From the NCBI GenBank assembly GCA_038380435.1, contig JAWZYU010000010.1, forward strand, positions 48,270,135 through 48,334,134: a stretch of 64,000 nucleotides of DNA, given 5' to 3'. Shown one piece after another: positions 43,527 through 54,562 of the stretch. Made by a program: the position numbers and the translations under genes. The notes below the pieces were generated by a model. That model did no database searches. It saw nothing but the letters and a program-made list of their open reading frames with translations, and was not told the DNA's origin. The stretch comes from Ryuthela nishihirai (lineage: Eukaryota; Arthropoda; Arachnida; Araneae; Heptathelidae). Positions within the stretch are counted from its first letter, which is position 1. Every line of letters begins with the position of its first letter.

Positions 43527-46403
43527 TCATTGCTTTGTAAGTAGAAACGTTCTACATTTGATTTTAAATAATTTTAAAGATTTTGCATTTTTAACATCAT
43601 CAGGAAATTCAGACCAAATTTTTACTGCATTGTATTTGATAGATCTCTGCCCAATTGACAATCGACACAAAGGTATACTCAGATCCTCTCTATGACGTGT
43701 TTCATAATTATGAAAATTCGAAAGACTCTGAAAATAGTCTTTAAATCTATCCAATTTAATCAATCTCATTGTAATCGAATACACAAAGTTTCCTGATATC
43801 AGTTTGTAATTATTATAGACATTAAGAATTTTAACCTCAGAAAATAAATGTGCCACGGGATCATAATATCTTTTACCAACAATATATCTAACAATTCTTT
43901 TCTGAAGACGATATATAGCATTCAGATTATAGTCAAAAGTATTACCCCAGACTAAGATTCCTTATGTTATATAAGAATAAATGAAAGAGTAGTATAAATT
44001 TGTCAAAATTTGTTTGTTAACCAGATGACGTATTTTACCAATCATACCAATATTCCTTGACAGAGTGATTCTCAGCTGCTTTACGTGAAATGACCAGTTC
44101 AGATTTTCATCGATCCATATTCCTAAGAATTTATATTCAGTGCATCTCTTTAGCTTAATTTCATTAATCTTCACATCGAAACATTTCTCATCGATATTTT
44201 TGTTTTTATTTTTATAAATCATGTATTTGGATTTCTTGACATTTATTAATAAATTGTTATGTCTGCACCATTCAGATATAATATTTAGAGAGTAGTTAAC
44301 ACTGCTAATCAGGCTTGCAGAATCTTGGTTGAAATCGACAATGCTTGTATCATCAGCATATAATAACATCTTTGAATTAATGTGTAACTTTGCTAAGTCG
44401 TTAATGTAAAGTAGGAAAAGGATCGGACCAAGAATCGAACCTTGAGGCACACCTCTGTAAATAAAATGTTCATCTGATATACTACCATTTACTTCTACAA
44501 GAGCTTTCCTCTGAAATAAGTAGCTTCTTAACCAGTTATTTATTTTACCTCTCAGGCCATAAAATTCAATTTTCTTTAACAAAATTTCATGGTTAATACT
44601 GTCAAATGCTTTCGTAAAATCAAGATATACAGCTAATCCAATGTGACCTGCATCCAAATGATTGACAATATGCTCATATAAATCTGCAATGGCTGTCTGA
44701 GTAGATTTTTTATTTTGAAAACCATATTGTTGTTGTGTGATAATTTTCATATTATCTAGGAATTTAGTCATACGTGTACAAATTAGCTTTTCAAAGATTT
44801 TCGAGAAGATTGGCAAAATTGAAATTGGTCTGTAATTTTCTATGTTTTCTTTATCACCTGATTTATGTATGGGAAGAATTCTGGCAATTTTCAGTTTATC
44901 CGGGAATACTTCGTTTATTATTGATAAATTAAATATATAGCACAAAGGTTCTTTTATTGTATGTATAATCTTTTTAATTACATTAATATTTATGTCATCT
45001 ATACCTGGTGACTTATCAGCTCCTAGATCATTCACAATGTTACTGATCTCTTGAGTAACAATTGGCATGACATAAAATGTCTGGTCTATGCACTCAATTT
45101 GATATTTATATTTGCCATGAAATTTTTCAGTTTGGTTCAGTATCAATTCGTTAACGGTATCATGAAAATAGCTATTGAAGGCATTGGACTTCGCATAGTC
45201 ATCAGCAATAATTGCATCATCAGAAGAAATGTCTCCTACTATTGACTTACATTTATTTCTACCCAAAACATCGTTGAGATATTTCCATTTCTGTTTAGAA
45301 TTTTTGCTAGAATCAAATCTACTGTTATAATAGGCGTTCTTTGTTTGTCTGATTTGGGCAGTAACGAAATTACGAAATTCTTTATATGCAGAACTGTCAT
45401 CCTCTAAATGGGTTTCTTTTGCTTTTTTGTATAAATTATCTCTTCTAGTTATTAATTTTTTCAGATCTTTCGTCATCCAAGGAGCATATTTATTTGGCCT
45501 TTGGAACTTCTTAATACCCGTGGGCAAATATTTATTATAGTGATTTATAAAAATATTTATGAAATAATTATATGCTTCATTTACATCGCTGATTAAGTAA
45601 AGGAATTGCCAATCAATACGATTTAATTTATATTGCAATTGCAGAATATTATTGTCATTGATTTCTCTATATCTATAACTGCTAGGTAGCATTTGAAAAT
45701 TTGTCCTTTGGACCAGAAAAAATGCGGGGAAATGATCTGTAATTTTTGACATCAGAACTCCATTTTGACAATCTACATTCGAAATTCCATAATCAATTAG
45801 TGTAGAACTTTGATTTCCAACTCTAGTTGGTAATCCACTGTTTAAAACAAAACAATCATATGAATTAACTAGGTCTATTAAATTTAATACATTTTTATCT
45901 TGGTTCATAATATCAAGGTTATAGTCACCCATTAATATAAAGATCGATTTCAGTTTAAGTAATGAGTTTAAAACAAATTCTAGATGTGACAGAAATAATT
46001 GTACATCACCCTGAGGTGGTCGATAAATACTGCCCACAATCATATTTCCTGATTTAGCAAGCAAAATCTCGTAATCATCAGTAATAACTGACAAATTGTT
46101 TAATATCTTGAAAGAAAAGCTTTCTCTGAAATAAAGTGCTATTCCTCCACCTTTGCGAGCCTCTCTTCCCAAACCTACACCAGTATAACCATTGATATGT
46201 GGAATATTGTCATTTTGCCATGTTTCCACAAATACAAGAGTATCAAATAGAAAACTACTACTTTCTAAAGTTACCAAGATCTCATCAAGGTTTTTATACA
46301 GACTTCTACAGTTGAGTGAGAAAATAGAAAAAGTTGATTTATTAAAGCAATTACCATAAATCAGACTGAGATTTTCAGACTGAACATAATTAGGTGTAGC
46401 CAT
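43527..46403 (-). pseudogene. LINE ORF2: APE endonuclease and reverse transcriptase, one in-frame stop
   Basis: The frame is open for 813 codons from the ATG at 46403. An AP-type endonuclease spans residues about 10-235: LNCRSLYKN, FVETWQND, GSIYRPPQG, MGDYNLDI, LIDYGIS and the catalytic ITDHFPAFF. Reverse transcriptase spans about 480-740: ILPIHKSGDKENIENYRPIS, QQYGFQNKKSTQT, YLDFTKAFDSINHEI, GVPQGSILGPILFLLYINDL and YADD near residue 683, then KFLGIWIDENLNW. A TAA at 43962-43964 stops it after SFIYSYIT, yet the same frame continues to 43527 with the normal C-terminal part (RLQKRIVRYIVG, IKYNAVKIWSEFPDDVKN), giving 958 codons in all. The single nonsense change, probably from a Tyr codon, is the only visible lesion. 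Confidence 0.93.
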
Positions 46404-46448
46404 TATAAGATGAAAGATATTTCACTGTGAACAAAAAAATATATATAC

Positions 46449-47543
46449 TTACAATGATAACAAATCTCGTTCAGATTTAACAAGGCGGCATTGTTTTCCG
46501 TTTTCCTTTCTTAGAAATATTTTCCCATTTTTTACCCATATATATTTGTATTGTTTTTCTATTTTGACTCTTCTTGCCTTGTGGAAGAGATCTCTATAAA
46601 ATCTTGACAAATGTTCGTTGAGGTAGATTATATGCTTTTCATTAACAATACCTACATCTTTGGTATTCAGATCACGATGTCCTTTTACTTTGTCAAGAAA
46701 AGCATCTCGTAGGGCTCGGTCTTTAAACTTTGCTAAGATTGTACGTGGAAGTGTTGAAGTCTCTTCCTTTTTACCAATTCTGAAACATTCCAGTACCTCT
46801 TGGGATTTAAAGTTAACATTTAGGAAATTAGCAATTTTCCCTACGATGTTCTTTGCATTTTCTTGTAATAATTCGGGTATACCTTGAATTTCTAAGTTGC
46901 ACACATTGCTTTCCTGTTCCAAATCATTTACCCTTTCTGATAAATTTTCGATCGTATTTTCCAATTTCTGATTCTTAGCTAATAAATTCTTATTTTCATG
47001 TCTGCAGAGAACCAAGTCCTGAGTGACATTTTCAACCTTATCTCGTAATTCATCATATTTTCCTGATAAAAAATCTAATGATTTGGTAAGATCCACGATA
47101 TTGTTCTTCAGGTCACCCATGCATTCAATCATTGCCTGTTTAACCGAATGGTATATTAAAGATTTAATTGATGCCATTTGTTCGGAACTGAAGCCTTGAT
47201 CTCTCTCCAAGGATTCAGCGAAAGTCGAAGAAGCACCTGACGCAGCATACACAATATCTTGCGACCTGGCAGGGGAAGCATCAGAAGACTTGCACTTCAT
47301 ACACTTCCATTTGTTTTTGCGTTCTGCAGAAAATTTGCGGAAGTTATCTTCTGTAATATTTGCACAATAGTAGTGAAATTGGCTTCTACAGGCCCCTTTA
47401 CATCTGATGGAATCTGAGCGTTTGTCAGTCGTCTCTAGAACTTCATTCCCACAGATAGCACACAAGCCTTCCATTGCTGAGGAATTTGCAAAGTTAGCAC
47501 TACAAAAGTTAGTACAGCAAAGTAGGCACGCCGAGCTTACCAA
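46449..47543 (-). CDS. LINE ORF1 protein with PHD-like finger, coiled coil and RRM-like part
   Basis: An intact 364-codon frame. The likely start is the internal ATG at 47474 (MEGLCAICG), because the finger begins directly after it. The finger uses CAIC, CKGAC, FHYYC and CMKC over residues about 28-82. A coiled coil runs through about 135-215 (DLTKSLDFLSGKYDELRDKV to NLSERVNDLEQES). The C-terminal third (LEIQGIPELLQENAKNIVGK, CFRIGKKEETSTLPRTILAK, YKYIWVKNGKIFLRKE) has the layout of LINE RNA-binding ORF1 proteins. The expected role is to bind element RNA and act as a nucleic-acid chaperone. All parts have counterparts in the decayed ORF1 at 31003-32150. Confidence 0.9.
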   Translation of the reverse strand: MVSSACLLCCTNFCSANFANSSAMEGLCAICGNEVLETTDKRSDSIRCKGACRSQFHYYCANITEDNFRKFSAERKNKWKCMKCKSSDASPARSQDIVYAASGASSTFAESLERDQGFSSEQMASIKSLIYHSVKQAMIECMGDLKNNIVDLTKSLDFLSGKYDELRDKVENVTQDLVLCRHENKNLLAKNQKLENTIENLSERVNDLEQESNVCNLEIQGIPELLQENAKNIVGKIANFLNVNFKSQEVLECFRIGKKEETSTLPRTILAKFKDRALRDAFLDKVKGHRDLNTKDVGIVNEKHIIYLNEHLSRFYRDLFHKARRVKIEKQYKYIWVKNGKIFLRKENGKQCRLVKSERDLLSL

Positions 47544-47777
47544 CGTTAGGCTTAGCTAAACGACTAGTTCAAAGTTGCAAAGATTTAATGAAGTAGTTCT
47601 CGAGATGGGCAAGAAAGATATCTAAGGAATTAAGCAAATCTTTAAAAGATTAAATATAAAGGTTTAAACTCACAGAGCGACGAATTATTATGCTATTAAG
47701 TGATATAATATAAGAGATATCAGAACCACATCCTGCTTTAACATTGCCAGATCCGAGATCCAAAATAAAAAAATCGA

Positions 47778-50700
47778 GTTTTAAAGTCTATCACATTCCC
47801 CACATCATCAACATTCATTTGAGGTATCGCGTGTTACTTTAGACATTCGCTTTCTAGAGATATAGCGGAAACCTTGTTTTCAGATCTTCCCTTTTTAGGG
47901 GGGGGAGAAAGTATGGGGATCAATATTTTAGAGCCTATGACATTCTCCGCGTCATCAGCATTCATTTGAGGTATCGCTTGTTACTTTAGGCATTCGCGTC
48001 CTAGAGATATAGCAGAAAAATTGTTTTCAGATCTTCCCTTTTTTAGGGGGGGGGAGAAAGTATGGGGATCAATGTTTTAAAGCCTATGACATTCCCCGCA
48101 TCATCAGCATTTATTTGAGGTATCGCTTGTTACCTTAGGCATTTGCGTTCTGGAGATATAGTGGAAGAATGGTTTTCAGATCTTCCCCTTTTCTAGGGGG
48201 GGGGAGAAAGTATGGTGATCAATGTTTTAAAGCCTATGGCATTCCCCACGTCATCAGCATTCATTTGTCGTATCGCTTGTTACTTTAGGCATTCGCGTTC
48301 TAGAGATGTAGCGGAAGAATTGTTTTTCAGATCTTCCCTTTTTTAGGTGGGGACAAAGTATGGGGATCAATGATTTAAAGCCTATGACATTCCCGGCGTC
48401 ATCTCAGATCTTCCCTTTTTTAGGGGGGGGGAGAAAGTATGGGGATCAATGTTTTAAAGTCTATCACATTCCCCACATCATCAACATTCATTTGAGGTAT
48501 CGCGTGTTACTTTAGACATTCGCTTTCTAGAGATATAGCGGAAAATTTGTTTTCAGATCTTCCCTTTTTAGGGGGGGGAGAAAGTATGGGGATCAATATT
48601 TTAGAGCCTATGACATTCTCCGCGTCATCAGCATTCATTTGAGGTATCGCTTGTTACTTTAGGCATTCGCGTCCTAGAGATATAGCAGAAAAATTGTTTT
48701 CAGATCTTCCCTTTTTTAGGGGGGGGGGGAGAAAGTATGGGGATCAATGTTTTAAAGCCTATGACATTCCCCGCATCATCAGCATTTATTTGAGGTATCG
48801 CTTGTTACCTTAGGCATTTGCGTTCTGGAGATATAGTGGAAGAATGGTTTTCAGATCTTCCCCTTTTCTAGTGGGGGGGGGGAGAAAGTATGGTGATCAA
48901 TGTTTTAAAGCCTATGGCATTCCCCACGTCATCAGCATTCATTTGTCGTATCGCTTGTTACTTTAGGCATTCGCGTTCTAGAGATGTAGCGGAAGAATTG
49001 TTTTTCAGATCTTCCCTTTTTTAGGTGGGGACAAAGTATGGGGATCAATGATTTAAAGCCTATGACATTCCCGGCGTCATCTCAGATCTTCCCTTTTTTA
49101 GGGGGGGGGGGAGAAAGTATGGGGATCAATGTTTTAAAGTCTATCACATTCCCCACATCATCAACATTCATTTGAGGTATCGCGTGTTACTTTAGATATT
49201 CGCTTTCTAGAGATATAGCGGAAAATTTGTTTTCAGATCTTCCCTTTTTAGGGGGGGGGAGAAAGTATGGGGATCAATATTTTAGAGCCTATGACATTCT
49301 CCGCGTCATCAGCATTCATTTGAGGTATCGCTTGTTACTTTAGGCATTCGCGTCCTAGAGATATAGCAGAAAAATTGTTTTCAGATCTTCCCTTTTTTAG
49401 GGGGGGGAGAAAGTATGGGGATCAATGTTTTAAAGCCTATGACATTCCCCGCATCATCAGCATTTATTTGAGGTATCGCTTGTTACCTTAGGCATTTGCG
49501 TTCTGGAGATATAGTGGAAGAATGGTTTTCAGATCTTCCCCTTTTCTAGTGGGGGGGGGGGAGAAAGTATGGTGATCAATGTTTTAAAGCCTATGGCATT
49601 CCCCACGTCATCAGCATTCATTTGTCGTATCGCTTGTTACTTTAGGCATTCGCGTTCTAGAGATGTAGCGGAAGAATTGTTTTTCAGATCTTCCCTTTTT
49701 TAGGTGGGGACAAAGTATGGGGATCAATGATTTAAAGCCTATGACATTCCCGGCGTCATCTCAGATCTTCCCTTTTTTAGGGGGGGGGGGAGAAAGTATG
49801 GGGATCAATGTTTTAAAGTCTATCACATTCCCCACATCATCAACATTCATTTGAGGTATCGCGTGTTACTTTAGATATTCGCTTTCTAGAGATATAGCGG
49901 AAAATTTGTTTTCAGATCTTCCCTTTTTAGGGGGGGGGAGAAAGTATGGGGATCAATATTTTAGAGCCTATGACATTCTCCGCGTCATCAGCATTCATTT
50001 GAGGTATCGCTTGTTACTTTAGGCATTCGCGTCCTAGAGATATAGCAGAAAAATTGTTTTCAGATCTTCCCTTTTTTAGGGGGGGGAGAAAGTATGGGGA
50101 TCAATGTTTTAAAGCCTATGACATTCCCCGCATCATCAGCATTTATTTGAGGTATCGCTTGTTACTTTAGGCATTCGCGTCCTAGAGATATAGCAGAAAA
50201 ATTGTTTTCAGATCTTCCCTTTTTTAGGGGGGGGAGAAAGTATGGGGATCAATGTTTTAAAGCCTATGACATTCCCCGCATCATCAGCATTTATTTGAGG
50301 TATCGCTTGTTACCTTAGGCATTTGCGTTCTGGAGATATAGTGGAAGAATGGTTTTCAGATCTTCCCCTTTTCTAGGGGGGGGGGGGAGAAAGTATGGTG
50401 ATCAATGTTTTAAAGCCTATGGCATTCCCCACGTCATCAGCATTCATTTGTCGTATCGCTTGTTACTTTAGGCATTCGCGTTCTAGAGATGTAGCGGAAG
50501 AATTGTTTTTCAGATCTTCCCTTTTTTAGGTGGGGACAAAGTATGGGGATCAATGATTTAAAGCCTATGACATTCCCGGCGTCATCTCAGATCTTCCCTT
50601 TTTTAGGGGGGGGAGAAAGTATGGGGATCAATGTTTTAAAGTCTATCACATTCCCCACATCATCAACATTCATTTGAGGTATCGCGTGTTACTTTAGACA

Positions 50701-51390
50701 TTCGCTTTCTAGAGATATAGCGGAAAATTTGTTTTCAGATCTTCCCTTTTTAGGGGGGGAGAAAGTATGGGGATCAATATTTTAAAGCCTATGACATTCC
50801 CCTCGTCATCAGCATTCATTTGAGGTATCGCTTGTTACTTTAGGCATTCGCGTTTTAGAGATGTAGCAGAAGAATTGTTTTCAGATCTTCCCATTTTTAG
50901 GGGGGGAGAAAGTATGGGGATCAATGTTTTAAGCCTATGACATTCCCCACGTCATTAGCATTCATTTGTCGTATTGCTTGTTACCTTAGGCATTTGCGTT
51001 CTGGAGATATAGTGGAAGAATGGTTTTCAGATCTTCCCCTTTTCTAGTGGGGGGGGGGAGAAAGTATGGTGATCAATGTTTTAAAGCCTATGGCATTCCC
51101 CACGTCATCAGCATTCATTTGTCGTATCGCTTGTTACTTTAGGAATTCGCGTTCTAGAGATGTAGCGGAAGAATTGTTTTTCAGATCTTCCCTTTTTTAG
51201 GGGGGGGACAAAGTATGGGGATCAATGTTTTAAAGCCTATGACATTCCCCGCGTCATCAGCATTCATTTGAGGTTCGCGTTGTAGAGATATAGCAGAAGA
51301 ATTGTTTTCAGATCTTCCCTTTTTTAGGGGGGGGAGAAAGTATGGGGATCAATGTTTTAAGGCCTATGACACTCCCCGCGTCACAAACTT
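47778..51390. repeat. Satellite array, right part, with higher-order repeat of about 675-680 bp
   Basis: Monomers of 147-150 bp and one short 79-bp monomer repeat in a fixed order. The marker CATCATCAACATTCATTTG recurs at about 47804, 48478, 49158, 49837 and 50660: spacings near 674, 680 and 679, then 823, the last being one unit plus one extra monomer of about 144 bp. Copies of the unit are nearly identical apart from G-run length. Within a unit the five monomers differ by diagnostic changes (CTTTCTAG, GTCCTAG, GTTCTGG, GATGTAGCGG, and the truncated GTCATCTCAG type). From about 50760 the order breaks down. Confidence 0.95.
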
Positions 51391-52109
51391 CCATTCAACA
51401 CCTAATTCATTATGTTTCTCCATCGCGTTCGAAAAACATGGTTGAACAACCTTTTGTCAAATCCACAAACCGACAAATGTAGTAGTAATAGCCTTTATTT
51501 CCATTTATATTATTTATGATACAATACAATTATTTACAATAATTTTGGAAATTTACCACATCACAAGAGTTCAAAGACTCGTTCGTGGAGTATGAGGTTA
51601 AAAAACAACACATATATAAACATTAAAGAACAACATTTTAAATATATTACAATATTAATACTTTCTGTCATGCTCACATCAACAACAGAATAACAAAATC
51701 AGTAAATAAACTCTAAATACAACAGTTTTTTATTCAAAATTTTAACATCCCGAAGAGCAAAACAAAAGGACGAATGAAAAGAAGTTAACAAACTGAATAT
51801 AGGTGCAGTCCCTCCAACCTTAAAACAATTTTTCTATATCACACAAATGTCAACACTAAAAGAAATAGGACGAAAGATGAAAGCATTTTATAATCCCATG
51901 TTAAAATCAGAGAAAAAGATCCTCCTCTGCAGAATAATGCGATGAACGTTTTTAAAGAGAATGAAGTTTGTTGTTTTCCTTCTTCATCACCCTCTAACAT
52001 TGACAATTCGAATTAATGGATGATTTGGAAGATGCAGAAGTACAGTAAATGTCAGTATAATCAAATCGAGCGGGTAACCAAAATATATTTGTTATACTGA
52101 AATGCAATA
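51391..52109 (-). mobile_element. Possible LINE 3' end fragment
   Basis: On the minus strand the sequence near 51481-51510 ends AATAAAGGCTATTACTACTA, resembling the 3' end and trinucleotide tail of the LINE at 43154. No reverse transcriptase motif remains, so it would be a 5'-truncated copy. The rest is AT-rich and unassigned. Confidence 0.35.
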
Positions 52110-52253
52110 AAAAACGAGCTATAGCCGAATGATTATCGCGCTTGTCTACCGATCATAGGAGCCTGTGTTAGGGATCGTTTTTTGTTGTCCTTCTGCTAAA
52201 GATTCGCCTTCCTCACAGACCTTCTACTATGCGTATAAACTGATAGGCTCCTG
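52110..52253 (+). mobile_element. SINE-B copy, first part, split by insertion
   Basis: GAGCTATAGCCGAATGATTA through AAACTGATAGGCTCCTG is the head and first body half of SINE-B. The rest (ATCTGTCAGACCTTTGTGG to GTGTTTATTTA) lies at about 52966-53030. Confidence 0.75.
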
Positions 52254-52638
52254 CGGTGGTGGTTCAGTCGGTAGCGCGCCAGGCTCGTAATCTGTAGTTC
52301 CCAGGTTCGAGTCCCAGCTGGGTCAGCGTTGAGATTTATCTCCGCAAAATTCTCCGCCCTGCCCACAGTCAGTAGTGGACACCGATGGGCTTGGAAAGGC
52401 CGCCGTCCGTCGGATGGGACGTTAAGCCGTGGCCCCGTGTGCGGGAGAGCCACACCCTGTGCACGTTAAAGAACACGCTAGATGGCCTTGACGGGAGGCT
52501 ACCATCTGTCTCCCAACAGCTGTTCCAGTGGGTCCCCTCACCCAACCTTCTCTGAGCATTCGGGGTCCATGTGACCTGGCCATTTAGCCCATGGTGTGCA
52601 AAAAAGTGCCGCTCAGAGGTAAAACAACCCAACCCAAA
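52254..52638 (+). mobile_element. SINE-A copy inside SINE-B
   Basis: A full-length young copy from GGTGGTGGTTCAGTCGGTAG to AAAACAACCCAACCCA. It lies at the left end of a larger insertion in SINE-B. Confidence 0.9.
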
Positions 52639-52965
52639 TGCTGCTGTGTGCACCCAGAGGAGGGGCCAAAGGGCCCTGGCACCTCCCAAAGAAAAAGGAA
52701 AAAAAACAACTAGAAAATTTTCCAAAAATCTTTTCCTAATTAAAATTCATTTTTTATATTTATGTTGTGTCGTGTTTCTATTTCTATACTATTTATGAAT
52801 TAGCGTCACATAAGGCGGAAATACCCTATAGCTCTCCGGAATCATGGCCGCTGTGAACACAAGGCGAACGAAGTAGTGCTCGGGAGGACCGAGCGGTACT
52901 TCGTTTGCCCGAGCCGGGCCAGCGGGCCCCTCGGCTCCCCCCAAGATTAAATCCTGAGTGCGCCA
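52639..52965. other. Extra segment between the nested SINE-A and the end of SINE-B
   Basis: This segment does not match either SINE. It contains GAGGGGCCAAAGGGCCC and a GC-rich end with GCCGGGCCAGCGGGCCCC. It may be another element inserted with or beside the SINE-A. Confidence 0.5.
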
Positions 52966-53030
52966 CTGGGCATCTGTCAGACCTTTGTGGAAAGCAGCTG
53001 CTTGAAGAGGTGTTTATTTACTCGGCCAAC
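52966..53030 (+). mobile_element. SINE-B copy, second part
   Basis: GGCATCTGTCAGACCTTTGT, GCAGCTGCTTGAAGAGG and TGTTTATTTA finish the SINE-B begun at 52110. GGCTCCTG at the left break and GGCATCTG here may be a diverged duplication. Confidence 0.75.
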
Positions 53031-53886
53031 AATGACAGAGTACAGGGTTGCCCAATTCGAGTTTTCTCGCGGCACTCCTATGCAAAAAAAGCCGCAAAAA
53101 GGGAGCTCGAACACTCTACGAACCTAGCCAATCGAACACGTTGTCTGCAAAAATTTGCATATTATACTCTCACAGTTCGAAATTTAAACGGTGATTGTTT
53201 TCTGATTTCTACAGCAGAGTTTTTCGAATTTTATCCTTTTTAAGATGAATCCAGTAATTATCAGTAGTTTTATTTGCTAATAAGGACTTACGAGAAAGAT
53301 TTATTTGTGTAGTGCTTGCGCGCCATCTAGCGAGATTTCATGTTACAGGAGACTGCGCAAATGACATTTTTCTAGCATTTCAGCAGGCCTCTATTCTATT
53401 ATTGTTGGCCAAGGTATTTATGGTAGTTACATACCGTAAAATAATCCCTATTAAAGAAATTTACTGTGTATTAGAGTTTACTTCTTAGAAAAGTTTTTTT
53501 TTTTCATCTGTCTGTTCCAACAAGCATCTCTCCCTGAATTCTTAAATGATTTCGCCACTTTCCAACACATTGTCTGGAATATCTTCCGTCTCATTCCGAA
53601 ATAGAGAAGACTTTGTGCCATATTGGCTGCTAATACGAAAGTGAAATAATTTACGAACTTAATTTAAACAATAATCATAATAATTTAAATTTAACGAATG
53701 GTAATAACAAAACTCGTATATTAGAACAGCTTTGAAAGAACTTTATACTGACTCTACCGTTACTTGCAATGAAATACAATAAATCGAGTAGATCTCCAAA
53801 TTTGAAAATCTCCTTTTATGTCAGGAAAATGTTCAACGTCACTTTAAAGCGTTATGTCAGTATGAGTAGTGAGCATCTAGGCCACG
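53031..53886. other. Unassigned AT-rich sequence
   Basis: No gene or element was recognised. The frame at 52905-53243 spans SINE-B and unrelated DNA and is not credible as a gene. Confidence 0.45.
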
Positions 53887-53898
53887 CAGTAAGATAGG

Positions 53899-54163
53899 AT
53901 GGGAAGTGATGTTTTAACTCTGAGCGACACTTTTTTGCACACCATGGGCTAAATGGCCAGGTCACAAGGACCCCGAAGGCTCAGAGAAGGTTGGGGGAGG
54001 GACCCACTGGAACAGCTGCCTTGACGACAGATGGTAGCCTCCCGTCAAGGCCATCCAGCGTGTTCTTCAACGTGCAGAGGGTGTGGCTCTCCCGCACATG
54101 GGGCCACGACTTAACGTCCCATCCGACGGACTTCGGCCTTTCCAAGCCCATCAGTGTCCCCTA
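53899..54163 (-). mobile_element. 5'-truncated SINE-A with perfect TSD
   Basis: The copy runs from the tail (GTTTTAACTCTGAGCGACAC) to GCCCATCAGTGTCCCCTA and lacks the tRNA-like head. The 12-bp duplication CAGTAAGATAGG is exact (53887-53898 and 54164-54175), so the truncation happened during insertion. Confidence 0.93.
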
Positions 54164-54562
54164 CAGTAAGATAGGCAAAAATGCATGGCGGGCGATATTA
54201 AATAGCACGTTTTCATAGCGCTGTGATTGGTTAAATATTTCACAACATTTTAATCACTGCAGCGTTTGCAGGTGCTAAAATGTACATTGTACATATTACT
54301 AAAGAGTTTTCTTTTCTTTTTTCCTTATACTGGAATTTTTTGCACGGGAATAAATTTTTAATTCGTTAAATTGATATTTTCATTAAACTGATATTCGTTA
54401 AAATGAAACGTTTTTACATAGAGATACACTGTGTTAGGTAACCAAATAAGTTCGTGCGGTTTTCCAATGTTATCATATCAAGGAAAAGTACATCAGCACA
54501 ATTGCAAATGGTGCGCGTGCGTGACATGCTGACATGCGCACGTGGCACCCTGTCAGTTGATG

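Larger units (their letters stand above)
43154..47777 (-). mobile_element. Near-intact CR1/Daphne-like LINE inserted in the satellite
   Basis: This 4.6-kb minus-strand element has a 5' UTR of about 230 bp, ORF1 (46449-47543), a 45-bp gap, ORF2 (46403 to 43527 with one stop), a 3' UTR of about 370 bp, and an ATT microsatellite tail (AAT repeats at 43154-43180 on the plus strand). Satellite sequence continues on both sides in register: AATGTT before it and GTTTTAAAG after it overlap by GTT, a likely 3-bp target duplication. ORF1 zinc finger plus APE endonuclease plus RT fits the CR1/L2/Daphne part of the Jockey superfamily. Confidence 0.93.

Noticed and set aside
47778..51390. CRISPR-like array
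   Set aside because: Units are about 148 bp with no short repeat/unique spacer pattern, and the DNA is eukaryotic.
52196..52725. Open frames in SINE copies such as those with RRPFQAHRCPLLTVG or RLREGWGRGPTGTA
   Set aside because: The same peptides recur wherever SINE-A occurs, in several frames and strands; they reflect the SINE sequence and not genes.
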